Shown here piece by piece: positions 41,137 through 51,059 of a DNA stretch of 64,000 bases. Under the pieces are notes generated by a model. That model saw nothing but the letters and a program-made list of their open reading frames with translations. It was not told where the DNA came from and did no database searches. Within the stretch, counting starts at the first letter, position 1, and every line of letters begins with the position of its first letter. The stretch is from assembly GCA_900473915.1 (NCBI GenBank), contig UCNG01000010.1, positions 62,001 to 126,000 of the forward strand. The letters run 5' to 3'. The stretch is from Hyphomicrobiales bacterium (GTDB taxonomy: Bacteria > Pseudomonadota > Alphaproteobacteria > Rhizobiales > Rhizobiaceae). Both the position numbers and the translations under genes were made by a program.

Positions 41137-42356
41137 TCGGGTACCTCACCCGGATAGATGACGGTCGCGGTTGCGATGGCTGCAATGCCCTCACGGCGCC
41201 CAACGAAGCCAAGCTTTTCATTGGTCGTCGCTTTGATGGAAACCCGGTCTGCGGCAATTCCCAGCATGTCGCAAAGCGCTTCTGTCATTGCTGCGCGGTG
41301 TGGGCCGATTTTCGGTGCTTCGCTGATAAAGGTCACGTCGACGTTGGCAATACGGCCACCTGCTTCACGCACGATATTGGCCGCGTGTTCGACAAATATG
41401 CGGGAAGCGGCACCCTTCCACTGCGGGTCGGAAGGAGGGAAATGCGTGCCAATATCACCCGCTCCTCGCGTCGCAAGGAGAGCGTCGGTCAGCGCGTGAA
41501 GCCCGACATCGGCGTCTGAATGACCATTGAGCTTTGCTTCATGGGGGATTTTCACGCCGCACAGCGTCACATGGTCGCCGGGTTCAAAGGAATGGACGTC
41601 ATAACCATTGCCGGTTCGAATGTCGGGAAACGAGGCGTGGTCTTGCCGCAGGCGCTTGTCAGCCATTTCAATATCCTTTGCCCAGGTAAGCTTTGTATTG
41701 TCCGCCGATCCTTCGATGATGCGGACAGCGATATTTTGCCATTCGGCAATGGCGGCGTCGTCCGTGAAATCGGAGCGATTGATCGCGAAGGCCTCTTCAT
41801 GCGCATTGAGGATAGGCGTGTAGGGAAATGCCTGCGGCGTCTGTGCCGCGAAAAGGCCCGCGCGAGACACCGTCGTTTTAACCGTTCCGTCCGTAGCTGA
41901 TTGCTTGAGCGTGTCCGAAACTGCCAGAGCAGGTAGAACGCCTTCATCAGGGGCAAGGTTTTCGACGATGCGATTCAGCAAGTCCTGACTGATGAACGGT
42001 CTCACACCGTCATGGATCATGACATATTGCGGCGCGTCGTTTCTCAGCGCAAGAAGGCCAAGACGCGTTGATGCCTGCCGGGTAGCGCCGCCATTCACAA
42101 CATGAATGTTGTCTCGGCTCTCCGGAAGGGCGCGTTCGTAAAGCGCATGGTCATCGGGGTGGATGACGACAACGATGCTATCAACCAGCGGGCAGTCGAT
42201 GAAAGCGCGTAAAGTGCGGGCAAGCACGGCTTCGCCACCGATGCGCCGGTATTGTTTCGGCCCTTCGACGCTCTGTCCGGCTCGCTCACCGCGGCCCGCC
42301 GCCACAATGACTGCTGCTATCCTTGAAATGGTTGTCGCCTCTGCCAAAGGTTGCAT
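41133..42356 (-). CDS. ispDF: Bifunctional IspD/IspF (MEP pathway)
   Basis: 407 residues fusing two isoprenoid enzymes. Residues 1 to about 235 are IspD (CDP-ME synthase), with [12 protein letters not shown] near the start, [11 protein letters not shown] and DDAAIAE. Residues from about 248 are IspF (MECDP synthase), with [26 protein letters not shown] and the C-terminal [17 protein letters not shown]. The fusion is known in several alphaproteobacteria and is not a sequencing artefact. The product route leads to isopentenyl diphosphate, consumed by uppS at the window start. Confidence 0.96.
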   Translation of the reverse strand: MQPLAEATTISRIAAVIVAAGRGERAGQSVEGPKQYRRIGGEAVLARTLRAFIDCPLVDSIVVVIHPDDHALYERALPESRDNIHVVNGGATRQASTRLGLLALRNDAPQYVMIHDGVRPFISQDLLNRIVENLAPDEGVLPALAVSDTLKQSATDGTVKTTVSRAGLFAAQTPQAFPYTPILNAHEEAFAINRSDFTDDAAIAEWQNIAVRIIEGSADNTKLTWAKDIEMADKRLRQDHASFPDIRTGNGYDVHSFEPGDHVTLCGVKIPHEAKLNGHSDADVGLHALTDALLATRGAGDIGTHFPPSDPQWKGAASRIFVEHAANIVREAGGRIANVDVTFISEAPKIGPHRAAMTEALCDMLGIAADRVSIKATTNEKLGFVGRREGIAAIATATVIYPGEVPE

Positions 42357-42474
42357 CTGTTCAAATTTGTGCTTGCATGCCGAATAATGCCTTGCGCGGA
42401 TAAATGCCAGTCGACAATTGATTTATCGTAATTTTGCGTGCGCTTTTCCTTGCGTTGAAAAGTGAGGCTGATTA

Positions 42475-43524
42475 ATGTATGTGCTAATTGCGCTATGCAC
42501 ATCAAATAGGCATTTGTCGGTGAGTTTTCTCGAGCAACCTTTGAACATAAGCGGTGTGGAACTTGCCAACCGCGTCTTTCTCGCGCCGATGTCGGGCGTT
42601 TCCGACCTTCCTTTTCGCAGGCGGGCAGCAGAAGCTGGCGCGGGCATGGTCGTGTCTGAAATGGTTGCCAGTGCCGAACTCTGCAATCGTCACAAAGAGA
42701 GCCTTTTGCGCCTTTCGGGTGACGGGCTTGGAACGCATGTTGTGCAACTCGCGGGACGCGAAGCGCATTGGATGGGTGAGGCGGCGAGGATCGCCGAAGG
42801 CGAGGGCGCCGACATCATCGATATCAATATGGGCTGCCCCGCCAAGAAAGTGACCGGTGGTTATTCCGGGTCCGCGCTGATGCGCGATCTCGATCACGCA
42901 ATGACCCTCGTTGAGGCTACCGTCAATGCAGTCAGCGTTCCGGTTACGCTGAAGATGCGGCTGGGATGGGATGAGAATAGCATCAACGCGCCCGAGCTGG
43001 CAAGGCGCGCCGAAAGCGCCGGTGTTGCCATGGTGACTGTCCATGGGCGTACGCGTTGCCAGTTTTATGAAGGCAAGGCGGATTGGGATGCAATTCGCGC
43101 GGTTCGCGACGCGATCAAGATTCCTCTGATCGCCAACGGCGATGTGGCGTGTCGTGGCGATGCCGAGGAAATTCTGCGTCGTTCTGGAGCGGATGCGGTG
43201 ATGGTCGGACGTGCTTCTTATGGGCAGCCGTGGTTGGCTGGCGCAATCGCAGGAAGCGACTTTGCTCCGAAATCGCGAAGCGAAGTTCTTGATTATATTA
43301 TAAAGCATTACGAAGATATGCTCGAGCATTACGGAAGCACAACGGGCATCCGTCATTCCCGCAAACATCTGGGCTGGTATCTTGATCGTCATGCTGGCGC
43401 CGCATGTGCGCCTTCCGAGAAAGCGGACGTGATGACTCTGACTGATAGGCAAGCCGTCATCGACGCCTTGCGTCGTATATTCATGCACGAAGTTCCCGAA
43501 GCCGCGCTCAAAGAGGTTGCCTGA
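42475..43524 (+). CDS. dusB: tRNA-dihydrouridine synthase (DusB/NifR3)
   Basis: FMN enzyme reducing uridine in the tRNA D-loop. 349 residues from the ATG at 42475, or 334 from a GTG at 42520. GAGG lies seven bases before the ATG, which I prefer. TIM-barrel motifs: [45 protein letters not shown] with the catalytic Cys, RLGWDE, and [12 protein letters not shown]. It precedes ntrB with overlapping stop/start (TGATG), the historic nifR3-ntrBC operon of rhizobia. Confidence 0.93.
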   Translation: MYVLIALCTSNRHLSVSFLEQPLNISGVELANRVFLAPMSGVSDLPFRRRAAEAGAGMVVSEMVASAELCNRHKESLLRLSGDGLGTHVVQLAGREAHWMGEAARIAEGEGADIIDINMGCPAKKVTGGYSGSALMRDLDHAMTLVEATVNAVSVPVTLKMRLGWDENSINAPELARRAESAGVAMVTVHGRTRCQFYEGKADWDAIRAVRDAIKIPLIANGDVACRGDAEEILRRSGADAVMVGRASYGQPWLAGAIAGSDFAPKSRSEVLDYIIKHYEDMLEHYGSTTGIRHSRKHLGWYLDRHAGAACAPSEKADVMTLTDRQAVIDALRRIFMHEVPEAALKEVA

Positions 43525-44639
43525 TGCGCGAGAGAACCGAAATGAACGGCATTCCATCAGTTGTGCTTGATGCAATCAGCCAGCCGGTTATCATGGTCAG
43601 CGCGGAAAACTATATCGCCTATGCCAATCTGGATGCGGAACAGTTCTTTCGTTCCGGCTCGTCCATTCTGGCGCGCAACCGGTTGGAGTCTTTTCTGCCC
43701 TTTGGCAGCCCGCTGTTAGCGCTGGTCGATCAGGTTCGCACCAGCCAGATGCCAGTCAACGAATATCGCGTCGATGTCTCGTCGCCACGCCTTGGGGCAG
43801 AACGTATTGTTGATATTTACGTAGCGCCTGTCGCAGAGTTGCCGGGAGCTGTGGTCATCCTCTTCAAGGAAAAGACGATGGCCGAGAAGATCGACCGCCA
43901 GATGACGCATCGCGGCGCAGCGCGGTCCGTCACCGGGCTTGCCTCGATGCTGGCCCATGAAATCAAGAATCCGCTTTCGGGTATCCGCGGTGCTGCGCAA
44001 TTGCTGGAACAGGTTGTCGGCGATGAAGATCGTGCGCTGGCACGGCTTATTACCGATGAAACAGATCGGATCGTTTCACTGGTGGACCGCATGGAGGTCT
44101 TCTCGGATGAGCGTCCTATCGAGCGCGCTGCGGTCAATATTCATGCGGTTCTGGATCATGTGAAGGCGATTGCGAAGAACGGGTTCGCGCGGAAGATTCG
44201 CTTCGTTGAAGATTATGACCCTTCTCTCCCGCCCGTTTTTGCTAATCGTGATCAGCTTGTGCAGGTTTTCCTCAATCTGCTGAAGAATGCCTCAGAAGCT
44301 ATCGGTGATCACGAAGGTGGCGAGATTGTTCTGTCCACGGCCTACCGACCGGGCATCCGCCTGCAGGTACCGGGCGCACGGGACCGGGTGGCGCTGCCTC
44401 TCGAATTCTGCGTGCATGACAATGGGCCGGGTGTGCCGCAGGATATGCTGCCGCATCTGTTCGATCCCTTCGTGACGACGAAAACCAATGGTTCTGGGCT
44501 TGGTTTGGCATTGGTTGCGAAGATCATTGGTGATCATGGCGGCATCATCGAATGCGACAGCCATCCTTCGCGAACGACTTTCCGCGTTTTGATGCCGGCG
44601 TGGAAAAATACGGCTGGAAATACTGGAGATAACGCATGA
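43524..44639 (+). CDS. ntrB: Nitrogen regulation sensor histidine kinase NtrB
   Basis: Cytoplasmic kinase/phosphatase for NtrC, controlled by GlnB. 371 residues. A PAS domain lies at about 15-120 and the HisKA dimerisation helix has phospho-acceptor His145 in [21 protein letters not shown]. The HATPase domain has N-box [38 protein letters not shown]. No membrane helix, as expected for NtrB. It overlaps dusB at the start and ntrC at the end (ATGA), so the three are co-translated. A second possible start is the Met at residue 7. Confidence 0.95.
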   Translation: MRERTEMNGIPSVVLDAISQPVIMVSAENYIAYANLDAEQFFRSGSSILARNRLESFLPFGSPLLALVDQVRTSQMPVNEYRVDVSSPRLGAERIVDIYVAPVAELPGAVVILFKEKTMAEKIDRQMTHRGAARSVTGLASMLAHEIKNPLSGIRGAAQLLEQVVGDEDRALARLITDETDRIVSLVDRMEVFSDERPIERAAVNIHAVLDHVKAIAKNGFARKIRFVEDYDPSLPPVFANRDQLVQVFLNLLKNASEAIGDHEGGEIVLSTAYRPGIRLQVPGARDRVALPLEFCVHDNGPGVPQDMLPHLFDPFVTTKTNGSGLGLALVAKIIGDHGGIIECDSHPSRTTFRVLMPAWKNTAGNTGDNA

Positions 44640-46108
44640 TCGCAGGACGTCCGACGGGAACCATATTGGTGGCGGATGACGATGCAGCCATTCGGACCGT
44701 GCTTAACCAGGCATTGTCGCGGGCAGGCTACGATGTGCGTGTGACCTCCAATGCTGCTTCGCTCTGGCGCTGGGTGGCGGCAGGCGATGGTGATCTGGTC
44801 ATTACCGACGTCAATATGCCGGACGAGAATGCCTTCGACCTTCTGCCGCGTATCAAGAAGATGCGTTCCGATCTTCCAGTTGTGGTCATGAGTGCGCAGA
44901 ACACGTTCATGACGGCTATCCGGGCATCGGAGGCAGGAGCTTACGAATATCTGCCGAAGCCATTCGATTTGACGGAACTCATCAATATCGTCGGCCGCGC
45001 CCTGTCTGAACCAAAACGCAAGCCCATCGCGGCTTTGTCGGATGAGCAGACAGATAACATGCCGCTGGTCGGCCGTTCGCCTGCGATGCAGGAAATCTAC
45101 CGTTTGCTGGCGCGCATGATGCAGACGGATTTGACCGTCATGGTTACCGGTGAATCCGGCACAGGCAAGGAACTGGTTGCGCGCGCCCTGCATGAATACG
45201 GGCGTCGTCGAAAAGGGCCGTTTGTTGCGATCAACATGGCGGCAATCCCGCGCGACCTGATCGAGTCTGAATTGTTCGGACATGAGAAGGGCGCTTTCAC
45301 CGGCGCGCAAAACCGCTCAAGCGGTCGCTTCGAGCAGGCAAATGGCGGAACGCTGTTTCTCGACGAGATCGGCGATATGCCAATGGAAGCGCAAACCCGT
45401 CTTTTGCGCGTGTTGCAACAGGGCGAATATATGACAGTCGGCGGGCGCACGCCGATCAAGACAGATGTGCGTATCGTTGCTGCAACCAACAAGGATTTGC
45501 GGCAACTGATCGCGCAAGGACTGTTTCGCGAGGATCTCTATTACCGGCTGAATGTTGTGCCTTTGCGCTTGCCGCCGCTTCGCGAACGCAGCGAGGATGT
45601 AGGCGATCTTGTGCGCCATTTTTTCAAGCGCGCGGCCGAAGAGGGACTGCCGGAGAAACGCATCAGCACCGCTGGCCTGGAAATGATGCGCCGGTATCCG
45701 TGGCCGGGCAATGTTCGCGAGCTTGAAAATCTCGTGCGAAGGCTTGCGGCGCTTTACCCGCAAGAAGAAATTTCGCCCGAAATTATCGAAACGGAGTTGC
45801 GAGCCGAGCTCACCAAGCCGGATATTGTTCCCGCTGGCGGTGGCGATATGGAAAACATCTCCATTTCGCAAGCCGTTGAGCAGAACATGCAGCGTTATTT
45901 TGCGTCTTTCGGTTCCGACTTGCCGCCGCCGGGACTTTACCATCGGGTTCTGGCTGAACTGGAATATCCCCTTATCCTCGCATGTCTTACGGCAACACGT
46001 GGAAATCAGATCAAGGCAGCCGATCTTCTGGGGCTAAATCGCAATACGCTGCGCAAGAAAATTCGTGAACTTGGCGTCAATATATATCGCGGAAACAAGG
46101 GAAATTAG
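44636..46108 (+). CDS. ntrC: Nitrogen regulation response regulator NtrC
   Basis: Sigma-54-dependent enhancer-binding protein. 490 residues. The receiver domain (1-120) has phospho-acceptor Asp58 in [13 protein letters not shown]. The AAA+ domain has Walker A GESGTGKE, the sigma-54 contact loop GAFTGAQNR, Walker [12 protein letters not shown] and R-finger region [17 protein letters not shown] Fis-type helix-turn-helix at the C-terminus ([30 protein letters not shown]) binds enhancers. Its expected target, a sigma-54 promoter, lies upstream of glnB at 63.65 kb. No ntrY/ntrX follows, unlike most rhizobia. Confidence 0.96.
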   Translation: MIAGRPTGTILVADDDAAIRTVLNQALSRAGYDVRVTSNAASLWRWVAAGDGDLVITDVNMPDENAFDLLPRIKKMRSDLPVVVMSAQNTFMTAIRASEAGAYEYLPKPFDLTELINIVGRALSEPKRKPIAALSDEQTDNMPLVGRSPAMQEIYRLLARMMQTDLTVMVTGESGTGKELVARALHEYGRRRKGPFVAINMAAIPRDLIESELFGHEKGAFTGAQNRSSGRFEQANGGTLFLDEIGDMPMEAQTRLLRVLQQGEYMTVGGRTPIKTDVRIVAATNKDLRQLIAQGLFREDLYYRLNVVPLRLPPLRERSEDVGDLVRHFFKRAAEEGLPEKRISTAGLEMMRRYPWPGNVRELENLVRRLAALYPQEEISPEIIETELRAELTKPDIVPAGGGDMENISISQAVEQNMQRYFASFGSDLPPPGLYHRVLAELEYPLILACLTATRGNQIKAADLLGLNRNTLRKKIRELGVNIYRGNKGN

Positions 46109-46184
46109 CGGCAATCATACTCCGATAACGCGTTAACCACGATATTTAACAGGTGATTAAGTCTGTTCGGCTACTATTGGTTGT

Positions 46185-46376
46185 ATGAGAAATCAGCAAT
46201 CAACACGAAACAACAAAGCCCGGCGCATTCTCGAACCGGCAGTAAGGAGCGGAATTCTTGCCGCGCCTTTGATATTGATGCTTGCAATAGTCGTTATCTT
46301 GTCAGGTGCGGAGCCGAGGCTCTCCGCGATGATCGATCAAACATTCACCGGTTCGATAAGCCCGATTATAAAGTAA
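46185..46376 (+). CDS. Small single-pass membrane protein, unknown
   Basis: 63 codons, with a basic N-terminus (MRNQQSTRNNKARR), one strong membrane helix (GILAAPLILMLAIVVILSGA, about 23-42) and a short tail. No clear ribosome site: GGTTGT precedes the ATG. It fills the place 76 bases after ntrC where ntrY is expected in related genomes, but I see no convincing NtrY similarity. It could be a real small protein or chance. Unrecognised. Confidence 0.4.
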   Translation: MRNQQSTRNNKARRILEPAVRSGILAAPLILMLAIVVILSGAEPRLSAMIDQTFTGSISPIIK

Positions 46377-46441
46377 TGGCTGTTGAACTTGAATAAGACG
46401 CCTGCATTCCTACTCTTTTAGCATAGCTAAAGGAGATAACC

Positions 46442-46684
46442 ATGCGTCTTGTTGCTACGACTTTGTTTCTTGGTTTGTCTGTTGCTGCGGCCTATGCTGC
46501 TCCGCCCCCGGAAGGCGCAAAACTCTCGGAAATAATTGCCAAAATCGAACAGAACGCGGATACGGCTTTCATTGATGAAGTCGACTGGAATGATCGTGGC
46601 TATTACGAGATCGAATATGTCACCAAGGCTGGCGCCAAAGTTGAGGTGAAGGTCGATCCGAAAACCGGAGAAAATGTTCGATAG
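46442..46684 (+). CDS. PepSY-domain small periplasmic protein
   Basis: 80 residues. A signal peptide (MRLVATTLFLGLSVAAAYA, cleavage before APPPEG) is followed by a single PepSY-like fold: LSEIIAKIEQNADTAFIDEVDW and GYYEIEYVTKAGAKVEVKVDPKTGENV. AAAGGAGATAACC gives a strong ribosome site. Such proteins are often secreted inhibitors, or partners of sensor kinases, but no target can be named here. Confidence 0.82.
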   Translation: MRLVATTLFLGLSVAAAYAAPPPEGAKLSEIIAKIEQNADTAFIDEVDWNDRGYYEIEYVTKAGAKVEVKVDPKTGENVR

Positions 46685-46712
46685 TCTCCGATGCTTGCGT
46701 GAGCAATTATGC

Positions 46713-46786
46713 TGGAGCGGGTAGCGGGAATCGAACCCGCGCGTTCAGCTTGGGAAGCTGACAGGCTACCATTACATCATACCCGC
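46713..46786 (-). tRNA. tRNA-Gly (CCC)
   Basis: On the minus strand, GCGGGTA...TACCCGC forms the acceptor stem. The anticodon arm is TCAGC-TTCCCAA-GCTGA, giving anticodon CCC, and the T arm is CGCGGGTTCGATTCCCGC with GTTCGATTC. CCA is encoded (46713-46715). The total length is 74 bases. It reads codon GGG. It lies between the PepSY gene and the lipid kinase. Confidence 0.95.
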
Positions 46787-47073
46787 GAACTGTAATGTAT
46801 TTCAGGCAATTAGCGACAAGTTTGATGAGATCGCATTCAAAAGTTTTACAGTTGGTGCGGTCAACCTATGTTCTCTTTTGAATATCGTCAAACTGTTTTG
46901 TCGACAGGTTGGCGTTGCCACCACATTTGGTCTCCTCACTTCACAAAACATTCAGAGTCGTGACAAATTTTTCATGAACCGTTCCATTGATATCCAGGAT
47001 TGAGAGGCCATCTGCAGATGACGCTTCCAACCATGCGGCCGATTGGCAGGCTGTTGCAGATGACAGGAAATCC
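46787..47073. other. Gap between tRNA-Gly and the lipid kinase
   Basis: 287 bases, no recognisable gene. It must contain the tRNA promoter (leftward) and probably the kinase promoter (rightward). The first part is AT-rich. Frames open upstream of the kinase start (TTG at 46987) give sequence unlike the family and are not counted as coding. Confidence 0.35.
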
Positions 47074-47961
47074 ATGGACCAGACCACAAAGCGCCGGGCA
47101 CTGCTTATCGTAAATCCACATGCCCGGAACGGCAGGGGATACAGTGCAGATATTCGTTCGGCGTTGGAACGCGGTGGCCTCCAACTCATCGAGCGAAATC
47201 CGCAGGACGACGAGACGATTTCAGATGTTATCCTTCGTGAAAGAGATTGTGATCTCGTTATTGTCGGCGGCGGCGATGGTTCGCTGAACGCCGCGGCCAA
47301 AGGGTTGATGGAAACGGGATTGCCGCTTGCAATCCTTCCGCTTGGAACTGCAAATGATTTTGCGCGAACTGTCGGCATTCCTGCCGATCCGGTTGAGGCG
47401 GCGCGTCGACTTATCTCTTACAAGGCGCGCACCATCGATCTGGGTGAGGTAAACGGTCATCTTTACTTCAACGTCGCGAGCATTGGTTTCAGCGCAGAAC
47501 TGGCGCAGCAACTAAGTTCTGCCGCGAAGAAGAAGTGGGGTAAGCTCGGTTATGCGATTGTCGCGGCGCGCATTCTCATGCGTTCGGAGCTCTTCACAGC
47601 TTATCTGGAACACGACGGCATGACGGAGAAGATTCGTACATTGCAGGTCTCTGTCGGGAATGGAAAGTTTTACGGCGGTGGTATGGCCGTTGAGAAGGAT
47701 GCGACAGTGGATGACGGCAGGCTGGATTTCTATAGTCTGGAAGTCGATCACTGGTGGAAACTATTGCGTCTTCTGCCAAGTTTGCGCCGTGGCACCCATT
47801 CCAAATGGGATGATGTGCGAGCTTTTCCGACGACCGAAGTGATTGTACGCACCAAGAAGCCGCGTGCCGTAAACACAGATGGCGAGTTGTCGACCTGGAC
47901 GCCTGCTCATTTCCGCCTGTTGCCCAAGGCGATCAATGTTTATATGCCTGATCCGGATTGA
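47074..47961 (+). CDS. YegS/DagK-family lipid kinase
   Basis: 295 residues of the diacylglycerol/sphingosine kinase-like fold. LLIVNPHARNGRG lies near the N-terminus, the nucleotide-binding IVGGGDGSLNAAAKGL at about 70-85 and LPLGTANDFARTVGIPAD at about 93-110. A beta-rich C-terminal domain has VNTDGE. Likely phosphorylates a membrane lipid (diacylglycerol or phosphatidylglycerol); substrate not deducible. The ATG at 47074 with AGGAAAT upstream is chosen over upstream TTG. Confidence 0.87.
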   Translation: MDQTTKRRALLIVNPHARNGRGYSADIRSALERGGLQLIERNPQDDETISDVILRERDCDLVIVGGGDGSLNAAAKGLMETGLPLAILPLGTANDFARTVGIPADPVEAARRLISYKARTIDLGEVNGHLYFNVASIGFSAELAQQLSSAAKKKWGKLGYAIVAARILMRSELFTAYLEHDGMTEKIRTLQVSVGNGKFYGGGMAVEKDATVDDGRLDFYSLEVDHWWKLLRLLPSLRRGTHSKWDDVRAFPTTEVIVRTKKPRAVNTDGELSTWTPAHFRLLPKAINVYMPDPD

Positions 47962-47979
47962 AGCCGTATTGGGCAAGGC

Positions 47980-48008
47980 AAAAAAAGACCCGCCTATTGC
48001 GGCGGGCC
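47980..48008 (-). terminator. Leftward intrinsic terminator
   Basis: Read on the minus strand, GGCCCGCC pairs with GGCGGG around a 6-base loop and is followed by seven T residues (plus-strand AAAAAAA at 47980-47986). Its polarity fits the small leftward gene at 48089-48166. In the rightward direction there is no T-run, so it serves the lipid kinase poorly. Confidence 0.7.
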
Positions 48009-48088
48009 TAGTTCATGACGTTAGGTGACTGGCTCGGAGGTCATTAGAGCCATATAAATAACGATTGAAGGGCTTGAACGTTCCAAAT

Positions 48089-48166
48089 TTAAAAGAAAAA
48101 ATACCAGATAAGCAGCACGACAACGAGTGGAACGCCCATCAGCCAAAGGATCATTGCTCTCAACAT
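48089..48166 (-). CDS. 25-residue single-helix membrane protein
   Basis: The ATG at 48166 is preceded on the minus strand by AGGAAGGAGAAGACGA, an excellent ribosome site. The product MLRAMILWLMGVPLVVVLLI plus WYFFF is one hydrophobic helix and ends in Phe residues. The frame continues upstream to 48277, but those codons overlap the ribosome site and look non-coding. A leftward terminator follows about 80 bases later. I believe similar tiny proteins occur in related Rhizobiales. Function unknown. Confidence 0.68.
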   Translation of the reverse strand: MLRAMILWLMGVPLVVVLLIWYFFF

Positions 48167-48394
48167 TCGTCTTCTCCTTCCTGTTGAAAATTCAACGCGT
48201 TGAATGAACGATTGTTCCACAAGACCGAGAGAACACGGCCCGTCGAAGTTGAGCGGATGTCCTGGCGCGCGACTCAAAATATGCGGATTTCCAAAAGCTT
48301 TAATGATCCGTCAATCAATCGGTGACATCACTAAAATCTAAAAAGGTGCAACCAGCGTTTTCGGTTGTGCTGTTGAGTAGCGGGCGTGTGGCGT

Positions 48395-49669
48395 ATGAAT
48401 TCGAAACGAGGGCTGAAACATTCGGTCAACGGCAAGGCTTTGAAGCTGCGCGACAAGCGTGGTTCAGTCGCGATGTTGTCGTTCATGGCTATCGCTGTCG
48501 CCTTGGCGGGTTGTGCATCGGCGCCGCAGCCAAAATCGAAGACAAAGCGTTCGAAAGAATATTTTGCTGAATCCAAATATGGCGTGAAAGCCAGCCCACG
48601 CGTGTCTTATTCGAAGGGAAAGCCGCTGCCGCGTGGCGGCGGGCGCGATCAGACCGGTCAACCCTACAAGGTCAAAGGACGCTGGTATTATCCCAAGGAA
48701 GACAAGAATTATGTCAAGGTTGGTCACGCCTCCTGGTATGGTGAAGCCTTCCATGGCCGCCTGACGGCCAATGGTGAAGTTTATGACATGGCGCATCTGA
48801 CGGCTGCGCATCCGACCATGCCTTTGCCGAGTTATGCTCGCGTCACCAATCTTGCGAATGGCAGCTCGGTCATTGTGCGCGTGAATGATCGTGGTCCGTA
48901 TGAATTCGACCGTGTTATCGATCTTTCCCAGAAAGCTGCCGAGATGCTCGATTATCAGCACCACGGTACGGCTAATGTGAAGGTCGAATATGTCGGCAGA
49001 GCGCCATTGGATGGCAATGACGACGCATTCCTCATGGCGTCTTACCGCCCGGCTGGTGGCGATACGATCGGCCAGCCTGCAACTGGCGTCATGATGGCTA
49101 TGAACGGGCCGACGCCGACTTCGCCGAAGTCGCGTGTTCCGATGCCGGTAATGGATGCCGTTCCGGCTTCTGCGCCTATGCCGGAAAACTCGCCTTTTGC
49201 CGTTGATCCTGCATATGGCGACCCGTCCGGTGGCGCAGCTCCGTTGTTGCCGGCGAATGTGCCTGTGCCGTCGCAACGTCCCGGCTCAAGCTTTGGGGTA
49301 GCGAATGCTGCGGGTGTGAGTGGACTGGCCGGTTATGCTGCTGACCGGCTGGCTGTAACGGCTTATGCCGAGGAGCGCGCCTATAGCAGCATCCTGACCA
49401 AGGATGCGATTTCAAGCGCCTGGAAACGTCGTGAGGCCGAGGAACATGGTGAATATGTCGAGCTTGGCACGTTCAATACGCTCGAAGAGGTGAAGCAGCT
49501 TCAAGCCTCATTGCCTCGCGCGACCAGATTTACGCTTACCAAGATTCCGACCGAAACTGTCGAAACCTACGAGCTAACAGCTGTGGCGGAGAAGGGCGGA
49601 AACGATGCCCTCCTACGCGCGGTCTGGAAGGCGGGCGCAGTGAATGCGTTTGTCGTTCGTCTCGATTGA
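48395..49669 (+). CDS. rlpA: RlpA-like septal ring lipoprotein
   Basis: 424 residues. Lipobox LAGC with Cys40 after a hydrophobic helix (about 26-39). The double-psi beta-barrel domain (about 110-200) has VGHASWYGEAFHGRLTANGEVYDM and VRVNDRGPYEFDRVIDLSQKAAEML, with the conserved His and Asp of lytic transglycosylase-type RlpA. A Pro/Ala-rich middle follows. The C-terminal part (about 350-424) looks like a SPOR-type repeat. RlpA proteins act on denuded glycan strands at division sites. It precedes a carboxypeptidase-like gene on the same strand. Confidence 0.88.
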   Translation: MNSKRGLKHSVNGKALKLRDKRGSVAMLSFMAIAVALAGCASAPQPKSKTKRSKEYFAESKYGVKASPRVSYSKGKPLPRGGGRDQTGQPYKVKGRWYYPKEDKNYVKVGHASWYGEAFHGRLTANGEVYDMAHLTAAHPTMPLPSYARVTNLANGSSVIVRVNDRGPYEFDRVIDLSQKAAEMLDYQHHGTANVKVEYVGRAPLDGNDDAFLMASYRPAGGDTIGQPATGVMMAMNGPTPTSPKSRVPMPVMDAVPASAPMPENSPFAVDPAYGDPSGGAAPLLPANVPVPSQRPGSSFGVANAAGVSGLAGYAADRLAVTAYAEERAYSSILTKDAISSAWKRREAEEHGEYVELGTFNTLEEVKQLQASLPRATRFTLTKIPTETVETYELTAVAEKGGNDALLRAVWKAGAVNAFVVRLD

Positions 49670-49761
49670 ACGCTCACGATAGGGTGATAAGCGCTGGCAT
49701 ATTGATTTTGGGCGGGTTCGTTGCGTAAGCTCTATCTCTCTGCTCACGTAACGGGATTTGC

Positions 49762-50958
49762 ATGGGGCTGATTTCAAAAACAACGGTACTTGCGCGCGCC
49801 GCGTCTGTCGGCGTTTCGCTGGCTGTATTCGTGCCGGGTATAAGTCTGGCGGCCCCTGTAGAAACGGCGTTTGTTTCAAAGGCTCCGCAAGTCCTGCTTG
49901 TCGACGAGCGAAGCGGAACGGTGCTTCTCTCCAAGAATGCCAATGTTCCTATTCCGCCCGCATCTCTCGCCAAGCTGATGACGGCCGAAGTGGTTTTCGA
50001 AGCCCTCGATAAAGGCGCCACGACGCTCGATACGTCTTACATCGTCAGCGAGAATGCATGGAGAACCGGCGGCGCGCCCTCGGGCACATCAACGATGTTC
50101 GCGCGCATCAAGTCTGCGCCAACGGTCGCCGATCTGTTGCAGGGTATGATTGTTCAGTCGGCGAATGACGGCGCGATCATACTGGCCGAAGGCCTGGCAG
50201 GCAGCGAACAGGCTTTTGCAAAGCGCATGAATGATCGTGCGCACGAGTTGGGCTTGACCGCCTCCAAATTCGTCAACTCCACAGGATTACCTGCTGAAGG
50301 GCAGGCGGTTTCTCTGCTAGATCTGGTCAGACTGGCGCAACATATCCGCACCGCCCATCCGGAATACTATAAATTCTATTCCCAACCGGCTTTCACCTGG
50401 AACAACATCATGCAACGCAACCGCAATCCATTGCTGCGGCTTGATGTCGGCGCTGACGGCATGGGAACTGGGTTTACGGAAGCGTCCGGCTTTGCCTTGG
50501 TCGGGTCGGCAGAACAGAACGGTCGCAGGCTTTATCTGGCGATGAGCGGCCTTGCCACCATCAAGGAGCGTGAAGAGGAAGCAAGGCGTCTTCTTCAATG
50601 GGGGATGACGGCGTTTGACGATGTGCAGCTTTATCCGGCAGATGAAATCGTGGGTGAGGCGCAAGTTTTCGGCGGTGCGCTCACGCATGTACCGTTGAAG
50701 GTCAAGGACCGTGTTGAGTTGTTGCTGCCAAAGGACGGTCGCGACAAGCTGAAAGCTCGCATTATCTATAATGGACCGCTTGATGCCCCTGTCGCCGACA
50801 ACCAACGGGTCGGTGTTCTTCAGTTAGAGTTGAATGGCAGTATTCTTCGCGATATCCCTGTTTTTACAGCCCAATCTGTTGATGAGGGAAGTCTCTCAAA
50901 GCGTGCCTTAGGTGCGGCGATGGAGCTCTCCACCGGTTGGCTGAGGAAATATCTTTAG
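49762..50958 (+). CDS. D-alanyl-D-alanine carboxypeptidase family (PBP5/6-like)
   Basis: 398 residues. Signal peptide to about 30 (VFVPGISLAA). The S11 peptidase domain has SxxK at Ser68-Lys71 and SxN at Ser133-Asn135. The third motif, normally KTG, reads GTG (Gly235-Thr-Gly, in DGMGTGFTEASGFAL). The PBP5-type C-terminal beta domain begins near 285, and a final helix WLRKYL could touch the membrane. It should trim the terminal D-Ala from peptidoglycan stem peptides if active. Situated between rlpA and tmk, a common Rhizobiales arrangement. Confidence 0.88.
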   Translation: MGLISKTTVLARAASVGVSLAVFVPGISLAAPVETAFVSKAPQVLLVDERSGTVLLSKNANVPIPPASLAKLMTAEVVFEALDKGATTLDTSYIVSENAWRTGGAPSGTSTMFARIKSAPTVADLLQGMIVQSANDGAIILAEGLAGSEQAFAKRMNDRAHELGLTASKFVNSTGLPAEGQAVSLLDLVRLAQHIRTAHPEYYKFYSQPAFTWNNIMQRNRNPLLRLDVGADGMGTGFTEASGFALVGSAEQNGRRLYLAMSGLATIKEREEEARRLLQWGMTAFDDVQLYPADEIVGEAQVFGGALTHVPLKVKDRVELLLPKDGRDKLKARIIYNGPLDAPVADNQRVGVLQLELNGSILRDIPVFTAQSVDEGSLSKRALGAAMELSTGWLRKYL

Positions 50959-51059
50959 ATTGCGCAACGCGTAATGCAGGCTCGACCTGTTGACCAAAGG
51001 CCGATATTAACTTTCACAGAAGTCCGTTCGGGCATCGATTCAAACATTTGGAAGTTGGT

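Noticed and set aside
41133-42356. Possible frameshift or mis-joined genes ispD and ispF
   Set aside because: The single 407-residue frame holds both complete enzyme domains; IspDF fusions are well known in alphaproteobacteria.
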